Below are positions 24,740 through 32,674 of a stretch of 37,327 nt of DNA, piece after piece. The translations under genes were made by a program, and so were the position numbers. Under the pieces are notes generated by a model. The model was not told the origin of the DNA, made no database searches, and was given only the letters and a program-made list of their open reading frames with translations. Position 1 is the first letter of the stretch, and each line of letters opens with the position of its first letter. The DNA is from Oscillatoriales cyanobacterium (GTDB taxonomy: Bacteria; Cyanobacteriota; Cyanobacteriia; Cyanobacteriales; Microcoleaceae): the NCBI GenBank assembly GCA_004292955.1, contig RDXX01000067.1:1-37327 (forward strand), in the 5' to 3' direction.

Positions 24740-26002
24740 ATGAGGAAAATGCCAATGGTCAAAAAAAATCGCAATGTAGTTAGTTCAAATCCAGAAAGCA
24801 AAGTCAAAGTCGGACTTTCGCTGACTCCTTCTAGTGCCGATCGATTGAACGCGATCGCTCGAAAGCTGGGAATATCAAGGTCGGAACTCCTAGAACGCTT
24901 GGCAAAAGGCGCTCTGGATATTTCTAAAGACAAGAGTCAAGTTAGTGTCACTTGGAAAAAAGGTGAAGAAACTGCGGTCGATACCGCTGAGTTGGAAGGG
25001 GAAACAGCCGAAGAAAGCGACATTAATGACGCTATAACGGCAGAAACCCTATTGGACTCGGTAAGCGTACAGTCAAATCCCCTGGAAGCAAGTTACGAAT
25101 CTTTACAGCAGCAGTTGAGCGAAGGCGAAAGTGCGATCGCCGAATTGCAGCAGCAATTAGCTGACAAGCAAAATCTCGAAGCTCAATTGCAGGAAACTGT
25201 ATCGAAGTCAAGTTACGAATCTTTACAGCAGCAGTTGAGCGAAGGCGAAAGTGCGATCGCCGAATTGCAGCAGCAATTAGCTGACAAGCAAACTCTCGAA
25301 GCTCAATTGCAGGAAACTGTATCGAAGTCAAGTTACGAATCTTTGCAGCATCAATTCGCCGAAAAAGAACATTTGGCTAACGAATTGCAGCAGCAACTAG
25401 CCTCCAAGTCGAGCAATTTGGAATCTTTGCAGCATCAATTCGCCGAAAAAGAACATTTGGCTAACGGATTGCAGCAGCAACTAGCCTCCAAGTCGAGCAA
25501 TTTGGAATCTTTGCAGCATCAATTGGGCGAAAAAGAACATTGGGCTAACGAATTGCAGCAGCAACTAGCCTCCAAGTCGAGCGATTTGGAATCTTTGCAG
25601 CAGCAACTAGCCTCCAAGTCGAGCGATTTGGAATCTTTGCAGCATCAATTGGGCGAAAAAGAAAGTGCGATCGCATCTTTACAGCAGCAATTCGCTACCG
25701 AAAAGCAAAATCTCGAAAGCCAATTGCAGAAAACTGTATCGAAGTCAAGTTACGAAGCTTTGCAGCAGGAGTTAGCAGAAAAGTCAAGTGCGATCGGCAA
25801 CTTGCAAGTTCAACTCACCGAGTTCCACTCTCTAAAAGATCAATTAAGCCAAAGTGCTGCGAAACAGCTAAATTACGAGGCTTTGCAGCAAGAGTCTCAA
25901 GAACAGCTAAAAACAATCAAAGCTTTACGGGAACAGCTAGTTCAAATGCAAGCTGTGGCTGGGATTGGCGAAGCTTATCTCAACAAGTGGCGCCGTCCCT
26001 GA
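24740..26002 (+). CDS. ribbon-helix-helix protein with long repetitive coiled coil
   Basis: The 420-aa protein starts with a CopG/Arc-like ribbon-helix-helix domain (residues about 20-60: KVKVGLSLTPSSADRLNAIA, then RKLGISRSELLERLAKGA), then an acidic linker and a Gln/Leu/Glu-rich coiled coil from about 115 to 405. The coil is built from DNA-level tandem repeats: a 120-bp unit twice (from 25090 and 25210, nearly identical) and an 84-bp unit (28 aa, four heptads) about three times from 25411, plus 14-aa half units. The near identity means recent expansion. It may be a DNA-bridging or segregation-like protein; function is unknown. ATG 24740 is used, but 24749 and 24755 are also possible. Confidence 0.85.
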   Translation: MRKMPMVKKNRNVVSSNPESKVKVGLSLTPSSADRLNAIARKLGISRSELLERLAKGALDISKDKSQVSVTWKKGEETAVDTAELEGETAEESDINDAITAETLLDSVSVQSNPLEASYESLQQQLSEGESAIAELQQQLADKQNLEAQLQETVSKSSYESLQQQLSEGESAIAELQQQLADKQTLEAQLQETVSKSSYESLQHQFAEKEHLANELQQQLASKSSNLESLQHQFAEKEHLANGLQQQLASKSSNLESLQHQLGEKEHWANELQQQLASKSSDLESLQQQLASKSSDLESLQHQLGEKESAIASLQQQFATEKQNLESQLQKTVSKSSYEALQQELAEKSSAIGNLQVQLTEFHSLKDQLSQSAAKQLNYEALQQESQEQLKTIKALREQLVQMQAVAGIGEAYLNKWRRP

Positions 26003-26089
26003 TTTTCTCATCAGCACGCCACAGTCTAACGTTTCGGGTGCGCCCGGAGCACTTTACCCCTAAAACGTCCTCTAAACTCGGCCTCCTTC

Positions 26090-26133
26090 CTCTTGTAGCG
26101 ATAGATTTGAACCTGTCGCTACAAGAGCTTTTT
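26090..26133 (+). terminator. intrinsic terminator after the coiled-coil gene
   Basis: ctcttgtagcga (26090-26101) and tcgctacaagag (26116-26127) form a perfect 12-bp stem with a 14-base loop, followed by cttttta. It lies 88 bp after the stop at 26002 and 49 bp before crtD, so crtD has its own promoter in the short A/T-rich gap. Confidence 0.85.
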
Positions 26134-26181
26134 ATGGCAAAATATGACCATAATATTAAGAAATATTACAATAAATAAATT

Positions 26182-27771
26182 ATGATGACCGATCGCACCC
26201 CTCAAAGCAAATCCAGTCCCGCAGACAGCAAGGGCCGCGTCACGGTAATTGGGGCCGGCATCGGCGGGCTGACAGCAGCAGCCTTGCTCGCCCATAGAGG
26301 ATACAAAGTATTAGTCTTAGATCAGGCGATCGTCCCCGGAGGATGCGCTTCCACCTTCAAACGCAAAGGCTTTACCTTCGATGTCGGCGCCACGCAGGTT
26401 GCAGGATTGGAACCCGGAGGCATTCACCACCGAATTTTCTCAGAATTAAACATCGAACTTCCCCCCGCCACACCCTGCGATCCCGCTTGTGCGGTATTTT
26501 TGCCGGGAGAAACGACACCGATTAGCGTGTGGCGAGATCCACAAAAATGGCAGTCAGAAAGACAAAAACAATTCCCCGGAAGCGAACCTTTTTGGCAATT
26601 ATTATCTACATTGTTCCAAGCTAGCTGGAAATTTCAAGGGCGCGATCCAGTTTTACCGCCCAGAAACTTCTGGGATTTCTGGCAATTAATTCAAGCAGTT
26701 CGCCCCGATACTTTAATTACTTTGCCTTTCACTTTTATGACGGTGGGAGATGCTTTGCGCTTGTGCGGTTTGGGCGACAATTTGCGCTTGAGAACTTTTC
26801 TGGATTTGCAGTTAAAATTGTATTCCCAAGTTGATACCGAAGAAACGGCGCTGCTGTACGCGGCGACGGCTTTAGGAGTTTCCCAAGAGCCGCAGGGATT
26901 GTATCATTTACAAGGAAGTATGCAGGTGTTGAGCGATCGCCTGGTAAGTGCGATCGAGCTTTACGGCGGCAAAGTGCTGTTGCGGCATACAGTCGAAAGT
27001 ATTGTCACCACTAACGGCCAAGCCACCGGCGCAGTGATTCGCAATCAAAAAACAGGCGAAGTTTGGACGGAAATTTGCGATCGCATTGTTGCCAACGTCA
27101 CCGCGCAAAATCTAGTTAAATTGATGTCAAGCGAGCCTGTTTTAGAAACTTTAACAGATAATTCCGAGACCACAAACCAACTACCAAATCAAATGGCCGG
27201 CTACAAACATCGAGTTGATAAATTGCCGCCCGCATCCGGCGCATTTGTGATATATTTGGGAGTGCATGAAAGCGCAATTCCGGCAAATTGTCCGCCGCAT
27301 CTTCAGTTTCTCTACGACTACGACGGCGAGATTGGTGAGAATAATTCGTTATTTGTTTCCGTCAGTCATGCGGGCGATGGCCGAGCACCGCAGGGAATGG
27401 CGACAATTATTGCTTCGTCTTTTACTGATACTCGAATGTGGTGGAATTCCGCTGATTATGAAGGATTGAAGCAAAAATACGCTGAAGGTGCGATCGCCCG
27501 TTTGAGCGAATATTTCAATTTGACACCCGAAAAAATTGTACATCAAGAATCAGCAACACCTCGCACCTTTGCCCGCTACACAGCGAGAGATAAAGGCGTT
27601 GTAGGCGGCATCGGCCAGCGAATACCAACCTTCGGCCCTTTCGGATTTGCCAACCGCACGCCAATTAAAAACCTCTGGTTAGTCGGCGACTCCACCCATC
27701 CCGGAGAAGGAACCGCCGGTGTTTCCTATTCTGCTTTAACTGTCGTGCGGCAGATGGAGGCGGAGTTTTGA
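26182..27771 (+). CDS. crtD: FAD-dependent carotenoid C-3',4' desaturase
   Basis: The 529-aa protein belongs to the phytoene-desaturase (CrtI-like) flavoprotein family. It has the dinucleotide-binding VIGAGIGGLTAAALLAHRG (residues about 22-40), the substrate-side PGGCASTFKRKGFTFDVGAT, and the C-terminal FAD-contact region LWLVGDSTHPGEGTAGVS. The segment GATQVAGLEPGGIHHRIF and the CDPACAVFLPGE stretch are, from memory, characteristic of the cyanobacterial CrtD that makes the 3',4' double bond of myxol glycosides. Other desaturase/isomerase roles cannot be excluded. There are two ATGs in tandem at 26182; no Shine-Dalgarno is visible. It is convergent with rplL across a hairpin repeat. Confidence 0.8.
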   Translation: MMTDRTPQSKSSPADSKGRVTVIGAGIGGLTAAALLAHRGYKVLVLDQAIVPGGCASTFKRKGFTFDVGATQVAGLEPGGIHHRIFSELNIELPPATPCDPACAVFLPGETTPISVWRDPQKWQSERQKQFPGSEPFWQLLSTLFQASWKFQGRDPVLPPRNFWDFWQLIQAVRPDTLITLPFTFMTVGDALRLCGLGDNLRLRTFLDLQLKLYSQVDTEETALLYAATALGVSQEPQGLYHLQGSMQVLSDRLVSAIELYGGKVLLRHTVESIVTTNGQATGAVIRNQKTGEVWTEICDRIVANVTAQNLVKLMSSEPVLETLTDNSETTNQLPNQMAGYKHRVDKLPPASGAFVIYLGVHESAIPANCPPHLQFLYDYDGEIGENNSLFVSVSHAGDGRAPQGMATIIASSFTDTRMWWNSADYEGLKQKYAEGAIARLSEYFNLTPEKIVHQESATPRTFARYTARDKGVVGGIGQRIPTFGPFGFANRTPIKNLWLVGDSTHPGEGTAGVSYSALTVVRQMEAEF

Positions 27772-27784
27772 TCGCAGATCAGAG

Positions 27785-27957
27785 GGCGGTTGAAACCGCG
27801 TCTACACGAACGAAGATCAGATCAGAGGGCGGTTGAAACCGCGTCTACAAAAACAATGTCCGCCTCCGCGGACTCAAGAAAAAGACGGCGGTTCAAACCG
27901 CCGAATCTTGAACCCGCGGAGGCGGGTTTTGTCTGTATAGACGCGGTTTCAACCGCC
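27785..27957. repeat. compound ggcggttgaaaccgcg repeat between crtD and rplL
   Basis: Two direct copies of gatcagagggcggttgaaac (from about 27778 and 27823) are followed by paired cctccgcgg/ccgcggagg arms and the inverse tagacgcggtttcaaccgcc ending at 27957. The whole can fold into one long hairpin. Sitting between convergent genes, it may act as a bidirectional terminator. Same family as 9506-9616. Confidence 0.85.
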
Positions 27958-27977
27958 GAGTTTTCTAGACTCTATGA

Positions 27978-28364
27978 CTACTTGATAGAAATCTTTGCGC
28001 CCACAGCTTCAAGCTGCTTCTTCAATTCTTCAGCAGCTTCCTTAGCAATAGCTTCCTTAACTGCCTTAGGTGCGGCTTCTACCAAGTCTTTCGCTTCCTT
28101 CAGACCCAAACCGGTAATTGCGCGGACTTCCTTCAGAATTGCGATTTTCTTGTCAGCAGGAACTTCTTCCAACATGACAGTAAACTCAGTTTGTACTTCT
28201 ACTTCTTCAGCAGCAGCAGCAGGGCCGCCCATCATCATCATGCCGCCTACAGGAGCAGCAGCGCTAACGCCAAAAGCTTCTTCAATTTGCTTGACCAATT
28301 CAGAAGCTTCGAGCAAGCTCAGAGTCTTCAGTTTTTCTAAGATTTCGTCGGTTGCAGTAGACAT
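27978..28364 (-). CDS. rplL: 50S ribosomal protein L7/L12
   Basis: This 128-aa stalk protein recruits translation GTPases to the ribosome. It has the N-terminal dimerisation helices ([20 protein letters not shown]), an Ala/Gly/Met-rich hinge (about 36-55) and the C-terminal domain with [19 protein letters not shown]. An aggag sequence lies about 10 bp upstream of the ATG. It is the last gene of the secE-rplL block, 118 bp downstream of rplJ. The gap holds a heptamer array and caaaactca repeats. Confidence 0.98.
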   Translation of the reverse strand: MSTATDEILEKLKTLSLLEASELVKQIEEAFGVSAAAPVGGMMMMGGPAAAAEEVEVQTEFTVMLEEVPADKKIAILKEVRAITGLGLKEAKDLVEAAPKAVKEAIAKEAAEELKKQLEAVGAKISIK

Positions 28365-28394
28365 TTTTTGAACTCCTAGTTCGATTTGATTAAT

Positions 28395-28482
28395 TGTCAG
28401 TTGTCAGTTGTCAGTTGTCAGTTGTGATTTTCTAGTTCGAGATTTCTCAATTCAAAACTCACAATTCAAAACTCAAAACTAT
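28395..28482. repeat. heptamer and A/T-rich repeats between rplJ and rplL
   Basis: About four copies of tgtcagt/ttgtcag (28396-28425) are followed by a series of attcaaaactc units (28449-28480). The usually short rplJ-rplL spacer is enlarged by these repeats. The array here is inverted relative to those following the rplK and thermonuclease genes. Confidence 0.8.
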
Positions 28483-29067
28483 CTAAGCAGATACGCTTTC
28501 TGCTTCTGCTGGTGCTTCTGCTTCTGCTGGTGCTTCTGCTGCATCGCCGTCTTTTTCAGCATAAGCTTTGAGACCGCGTGCGATCGAAGTAGGAACTTGA
28601 TTGATACCCACAGCCAACTTGGTTGCGACACCGTTGATAGCGCCAGCAATTTGAGCCATGAGTTGTTCCTTCGACGGCAGATCCGCTAATGCCTTAACAT
28701 CATCTTGTTTCAGCACCCGTCCTTCCATCACGCCGCCGCGAACTTCAGTCTTCTTGGAAGCTTTTTGGAATTCTTGGTAAGCCTTAATCGCGCCGCCAAT
28801 ATCTTCTTGCACGAACATAAATGCCGACGTACCTGTCAGCAATTCCTGTATCGGCTGCCATGTTTCATTGCCTTCAACAGCAATTCGCATTAGCGTGTTT
28901 TTTGCCACTTGGCAACTGCTGCCTTTGGGACGCAAACGCCGCCGCAAATCTGTGATTTCAGCAACAGTTAAGCCTTTGTAGTCGATCGCGATTACCAGTT
29001 GAGATTCGCTCAAGGTTTGCTTGAGGTCTGCAATAATCTCATTTTTTACTGCTAAACTTTTGCCCAT
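28483..29067 (-). CDS. rplJ: 50S ribosomal protein L10
   Basis: The 194-aa protein anchors L7/L12 dimers on 23S rRNA at the stalk base. The N-terminal RNA-binding domain begins MGKSLAVKNEIIADLKQTL, and LRRRLRPKGSSCQVAKNTLM is typical. The C-terminal helix that carries L12 is followed by an Ala/Glu repeat tail (AEAPAEAEAPAEAESVSA), longer than in most L10. A strong Shine-Dalgarno, aggaggtg, lies nine bases upstream of the ATG. Expression is probably controlled by the leader at 29068-29377. Confidence 0.98.
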   Translation of the reverse strand: MGKSLAVKNEIIADLKQTLSESQLVIAIDYKGLTVAEITDLRRRLRPKGSSCQVAKNTLMRIAVEGNETWQPIQELLTGTSAFMFVQEDIGGAIKAYQEFQKASKKTEVRGGVMEGRVLKQDDVKALADLPSKEQLMAQIAGAINGVATKLAVGINQVPTSIARGLKAYAEKDGDAAEAPAEAEAPAEAESVSA

Positions 29068-29106
29068 ACTAATTTCACCTCCTTTTAGGATCTCAAACTG
29101 CCAATC

Positions 29107-29131
29107 AAAAACCCCAACCTTATAGCCGGGG
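29107..29131 (-). terminator. attenuator-like hairpin in the rplJ leader
   Basis: In the minus direction ccccggc and gttgggg (seven pairs with two G-U) enclose tataag and are followed directly by ttttt. This is a compact intrinsic terminator 40 bp before the rplJ start, as expected for transcription attenuation of L10/L12 synthesis. Confidence 0.6.
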
Positions 29132-29330
29132 CAGAGAATTAAAAATTAAGAATTAGGAATTAAAAGATAGAACTTTTTAATTGATTTTCTTGAGTTTTTA
29201 TTTCTTCAGCCTCGGCAGGAAATTAAGCACTCGGCACCTGCGGTCTTCAGCTTATTGATTTTTGATTAGGCTATCACCATCCGGCAGACATTAGCAAGGG
29301 TATGCAGCAAATCTCGTGAGAGATTTACAC

Positions 29331-29348
29331 AGACAGCCGAAGCTGTCT
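29331..29348 (-). terminator. UUCG-loop hairpin after rplA
   Basis: agacagc and gctgtct form a 7-bp stem closed by a TTCG tetraloop in the minus direction, about 30 bp after the rplA stop. No T-run follows, so it may be an mRNA-processing or stability element, or the first stem of the L10 leader, rather than a terminator. Confidence 0.5.
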
Positions 29349-29377
29349 TTTACTTTCTGCCTTCGGCTTAATTCTTG

Positions 29378-30091
29378 CTAAGCAGCATCAAGTTTGGTAT
29401 CGCGCAGAGCACTGATATCGACTTCGATCGATGGGCCCATAGTTGCGGATACGTACAAACTGCGCCAGTAGCGACCTTTCGCACCAGAAGGACGGTTGCG
29501 GTCAACAGTTTCTTGCAAAGCATGAAGGTTGACCAGCAAATCTTCCGCTGAGAAAGCTGCCTTGCCAAACATAACATGAACGATGCCTGTGCGATCGGCA
29601 CGGAATTCTAGTTTACCACCTTTGAATTCGTCGATCGCCCGAGCAATGTCAGTCGTCACTGTGCCGCCTTTTGGAGAAGGCATCAAGCCGCGCGGGCCCA
29701 ACAACCGACCCAATTTTGCCACCAACGGCATCACATCTGGAGTCGCAATCAGACAATCGAAGTCCATCATGCCCTTTTGAATTTCCTCGATCAACTCTTC
29801 AGAACCAGCAATATCTGCGCCGGCATTCAGAGCTTCTTTAACTTTTTCGCCCTTAGCAATCACCGCAATTCTGACTACTTGACCAGTTCCTTTTGGCAGC
29901 GATACAGTTGTCCGCAACTGTTGGTCAGTATATTTCGGGTCAATTCCCAAACGGATGTGAGCTTCAGCAGATTCGCCAAACTTAGCGGTTGCTGTTTCTT
30001 TCAAAAGTTGCAGAGCTTCCAGCGGTAGGTAAGGTCTCTCTTCAACTTTCTTTTGAAGTTCTTGCAATCTTCGCGATACTTTCTTTGCCAT
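29378..30091 (-). CDS. rplA: 50S ribosomal protein L1
   Basis: This 237-aa protein of the L1 stalk helps release deacylated tRNA from the E site. It has the typical N-terminus [20 protein letters not shown], the central [19 protein letters not shown] and C-terminal [21 protein letters not shown]. Length matches the family. It follows rplK after an unusually long 292-bp spacer filled with tandem repeats. Confidence 0.98.
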   Translation of the reverse strand: MAKKVSRRLQELQKKVEERPYLPLEALQLLKETATAKFGESAEAHIRLGIDPKYTDQQLRTTVSLPKGTGQVVRIAVIAKGEKVKEALNAGADIAGSEELIEEIQKGMMDFDCLIATPDVMPLVAKLGRLLGPRGLMPSPKGGTVTTDIARAIDEFKGGKLEFRADRTGIVHVMFGKAAFSAEDLLVNLHALQETVDRNRPSGAKGRYWRSLYVSATMGPSIEVDISALRDTKLDAA

Positions 30092-30383
30092 TGTTATTTT
30101 TTGGGGTTAGTAGATTTGAGATGTGAGATTTTAGATTTAAGAATTGAGCCGTTTCGGTCATTTCAAATCTAAAACATTTGCGATTCCTAGCGAAGCTTTG
30201 CTTCTCCCCCTGAATCGACTTGCGATTTTGGATTTTAGATTTTAGATTTTCGATTGAACTTATCAGCCGATCGTTGCCAATCTAAAATTTTTCCGATTCT
30301 GACGATTGATTGCTGCCAACTGCCAACTGCTTTCGGAGTCAACTGACAACTGTCAACTGTCAACTGTCAACTGTCAACTGACT
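30092..30383. repeat. repeat-filled spacer between rplK and rplA
   Basis: The spacer contains gattttagattttagatttt runs (about 30127 and 30230-30250) and a heptamer array, caactgtcaactgtcaactg (30342-30382), ending one base from the rplK stop codon (30384-30386). In the sense of rplK the array reads (AGTTGAC)n. No gene is seen. Confidence 0.85.
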
Positions 30384-30809
30384 TTAATCAGCGATCGCCA
30401 CGCCCATGTTTTTAGCTGTTCCCGCTACAATTTTCATAGCAGCTTCAACATCATTAGCATTAAGGTCAGGCATCTTAGTTTCAGCGATTTCTCGCAACTG
30501 AGCCTGTGTGATTGTCCCTACTTGCTTGCGATTAGGTTCACCCGAACCCTTAGCAATACCAGCAGCCTTTTGAATCAAAACCGACGCCGGGGGGGTTTTG
30601 AGAATAAACGTAAAACTGCGGTCTTCAAAAACCGAAATTTCTACCGGAACCACGAGACCTGCTTGGTCTGCGGTTCTAGCATTGTACTCCTTGCAAAACA
30701 TCATGATATTGACGCCGTGCTGACCCAAGGCTGGGCCGATAGGAGGAGCTGGGTTGGCTTTTCCCGCTGTAATCGCCAACTTAATTACTGCAACAACTTT
30801 CTTTGCCAT
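30384..30809 (-). CDS. rplK: 50S ribosomal protein L11
   Basis: The 141-aa protein binds the GTPase-centre region of 23S rRNA. It has the conserved [20 protein letters not shown], a Pro-rich linker, and C-terminal [26 protein letters not shown]. It starts three bases after the nusG stop, so the two are co-transcribed. Confidence 0.98.
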   Translation of the reverse strand: MAKKVVAVIKLAITAGKANPAPPIGPALGQHGVNIMMFCKEYNARTADQAGLVVPVEISVFEDRSFTFILKTPPASVLIQKAAGIAKGSGEPNRKQVGTITQAQLREIAETKMPDLNANDVEAAMKIVAGTAKNMGVAIAD

Positions 30810-30812
30810 TAG

Positions 30813-31451
30813 TTAGTTCTGTTTCTGAACCTGATTGAACTCTAATTCTACAGGCGTATCGCGCCCAAAAATCGAGAGTAAAACTTTGAGCTTGTTCCGT
30901 TCCGGGCTAACTTCAATCACATCACCTTCAAAATCCTTAAACGGCCCGGAAAGTACCACAACGTGGTCTCCTGTCGCCATCGATACTTTGACAACTGGTT
31001 CTGATTCCTGAGCGTTTCTGAAGATCCGTTCTACTTCCGAATGACTCAGAGGTAGCGGTTTGACGTGACCCCTGCCGCGCCCGTAGCGGCGTTTTTGCTC
31101 TGCCCCGACAAAATTAATTACATTCGGGGTATTTTTAATCACCTGCCACGTATCCTCGTCCATATACATACGGATGAGTACGTAGCCGGGGAAAATTTTC
31201 TCATCTGACTGGCGCCGGGAACCGTCTTTGCCGACTTTGATCGCTGGAGTTTGCGGAATTTCGACTTGAACGATGCGATCGGCAACATCCAAAGTTTGAA
31301 TCCGCTGATCCAAGTTTGCCTTCACGCGCTTCTCGCAGCCTGAGGCTACCTGAACAGCATACCAGCGAGCCTGAATCTCCGGCACATCTGGCGATGCTGC
31401 CTGTCCCGTCGTTTCTGTGGAATAATCAGATTCTTCTGATGCAAAAGTCAT
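30813..31451 (-). CDS. nusG: transcription termination/antitermination factor NusG
   Basis: This 212-aa factor binds RNA polymerase and links transcription with translation or Rho. The NGN domain has WYAVQVASGCEKRVKANLDQ and FPGYVLIRMYMDEDTWQVI; the KOW domain has GDHVVVLSGPFKDFEGDVIEV near the C-terminus. A Ser/Thr/Glu-rich N-terminal extension of about 25 residues precedes the NGN domain, common in cyanobacteria. The start codon overlaps the secE stop by four bases (ATGA), showing translational coupling. Confidence 0.98.
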   Translation of the reverse strand: MTFASEESDYSTETTGQAASPDVPEIQARWYAVQVASGCEKRVKANLDQRIQTLDVADRIVQVEIPQTPAIKVGKDGSRRQSDEKIFPGYVLIRMYMDEDTWQVIKNTPNVINFVGAEQKRRYGRGRGHVKPLPLSHSEVERIFRNAQESEPVVKVSMATGDHVVVLSGPFKDFEGDVIEVSPERNKLKVLLSIFGRDTPVELEFNQVQKQN

Positions 31452-31681
31452 GGCCCAAACACCTTTCCTGCGCCCCAGTTAAAGAAGTTATCCACCAAAT
31501 AGATCAGGCTTGCTGAGAGGATTACCATCAAAAGCACGGCCAAAGACTCGCTAATTAGCTGCTGGCGGCTCGGCCAGACCACTTTGTCGAGTTCTTCTCT
31601 AGTTTCCTTAAAAAAACCCGCAGGATCGAACCCAGGCGCAGTCATTTCTTGAGTTTCTTGAGCTTCGTCTTTTTTCGCCAC
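31448..31681 (-). CDS. secE: preprotein translocase subunit SecE
   Basis: The 77-aa protein has a single C-terminal TM helix (SESLAVLLMVILSASLIYLVDNFF) preceded by the amphipathic GFFKETREELDKVVWPSRQQL typical of SecE. It clamps SecY in the membrane. Translation starts at GTG (31681), with aaggggg about 12 bases upstream; no ATG in a suitable place exists. It opens the secE-nusG-rplK cluster. Confidence 0.96.
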   Translation of the reverse strand: MAKKDEAQETQEMTAPGFDPAGFFKETREELDKVVWPSRQQLISESLAVLLMVILSASLIYLVDNFFNWGAGKVFGP

Positions 31682-32013
31682 GATCGAATCCCCCTTCCGA
31701 TTTCAGATTTTAGATTTCAGATTTTAGATTTTGTGAGTGGCTCGCGGCTATCTGATTTTTTGACACTAACCACTTACGCCCAAGTCCAAAATCTCAAATC
31801 CAAAGCCAGCACTTTTTTACAAGCTCAACCCATCTAACGGTGTATGTGCCGATCGCCCTCAAAGGCGATCGAGAAGCAACACCGAGCATTTGTTGATGGC
31901 CTTTGTTGCGAACCGCCCACAAAAATTAATTCTACCCGAAAGTCTGCGGTTTCGGCTGTTTCCAGCCAATTATCCGGGCGCTTTCGGGCAGAATTAAAAT
32001 TTTGGTGATTCAG
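31682..32013. other. gap between secE and tRNA-Trp
   Basis: This 332-bp stretch contains gattttagatttcagatttt repeats (about 31700-31735) and a small inverted gatcgccctcaaaggcgatc (31851-31870). It is otherwise featureless. It must carry the promoter of the secE-nusG-rplK unit unless transcription reads through from tRNA-Trp. No gene is supported. Confidence 0.6.
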
Positions 32014-32086
32014 CGCGCCCTGGAGGACTTGAACCCCCGACATCAGGTTTTGGAGACCTGCGTTCTACCAACTGAACTAAGAGCGC
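32014..32086 (-). tRNA. tRNA-Trp (CCA)
   Basis: The 73-nt gene has acceptor stem gcgctct/agggcgc, discriminator G, anticodon loop ctccaaa (anticodon CCA) in a caggt/acctg stem, and T loop ttcaagt. The CCA end is not encoded. Its place between rplS and secE is the common cyanobacterial arrangement. Confidence 0.96.
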
Positions 32087-32220
32087 ACAGGTGAGGTTGC
32101 TGAAATTCGCTTAACCTCTAGATTTCTATTTTAACACAGTGCGCTCGGAAATGGGAAACTTTTTTTTGAATTTTTCAATTTCCCATTTTCTGTCTCTCCA
32201 AGAGGAAGCTGGGTGCATTC

Positions 32221-32607
32221 CTACAGGGAGCGATCGAACCGCTGTTTGACGCGAGTAGCTTTGCCGACGCGATCGCGCAGGTAGTAAAGTTTTGCTCTAC
32301 GGACTTTACCGCGGCGCATGACTTGAACAGTAGCGATGCGGGGCGAGTGAATCAAAAACACCCGTTCCACGCCGACGCCTTGAAACACGCGGCGCACAGT
32401 GATTGTTTCATTAATGCCGCCGTTACGCATGGCAATCACAGTCCCTTCGTAGGGTTGAACCCGTTCTTTCGCGCCCTCTTTAATTCTCACGCCGACGCGC
32501 ACGGTGTCGCCTACGTAAATTTCTGGTAGAACTTTGCTTAGTTCTACCTTGACTCTATTTATTTCTTCCGTCTCGATCGAACGGATTATTTCTGCTGCGC
32601 CTTTCAT
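32221..32607 (-). CDS. rplS: 50S ribosomal protein L19
   Basis: This 128-aa protein lies at the 30S-50S interface. Conserved stretches are [32 protein letters not shown] and [20 protein letters not shown] start it at the ATG at 32607 ([12 protein letters not shown]); a TTG four codons upstream is in frame but offers no better binding site. It is divergent from the phosphate permease with 67 bp between them. Confidence 0.97.
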   Translation of the reverse strand: MKGAAEIIRSIETEEINRVKVELSKVLPEIYVGDTVRVGVRIKEGAKERVQPYEGTVIAMRNGGINETITVRRVFQGVGVERVFLIHSPRIATVQVMRRGKVRRAKLYYLRDRVGKATRVKQRFDRSL

Positions 32608-32674
32608 AAAATTTTCCAAAACTCACAATCCCCTATCATATATCGAACTGCCAGTTTTATCTCAAAAAACTTCT

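Larger units (their letters stand above)
29068..29377 (-). promoter_or_regulatory. rplJ leader (ribosomal L10-leader type)
   Basis: The 310-bp gap between rplA and rplJ has no gene but several conserved-looking stems. It sits exactly where the L10(L12)4-binding autoregulatory leader occurs in many bacteria. In transcript direction it has an early stem at 29331-29348, mixed A/T-rich stems, a gccccggc...gttgggg hairpin with T-run at 29107-29131, and then the aggaggtg site. The class is inferred from position and layout; the kink-turn itself was not verified. Confidence 0.55.

Noticed and set aside
32534..32674. N-terminal extension of the phosphate permease
   Set aside because: It overlaps the rplS 5' end, and the PiT fold begins right after the ATG at 32675.
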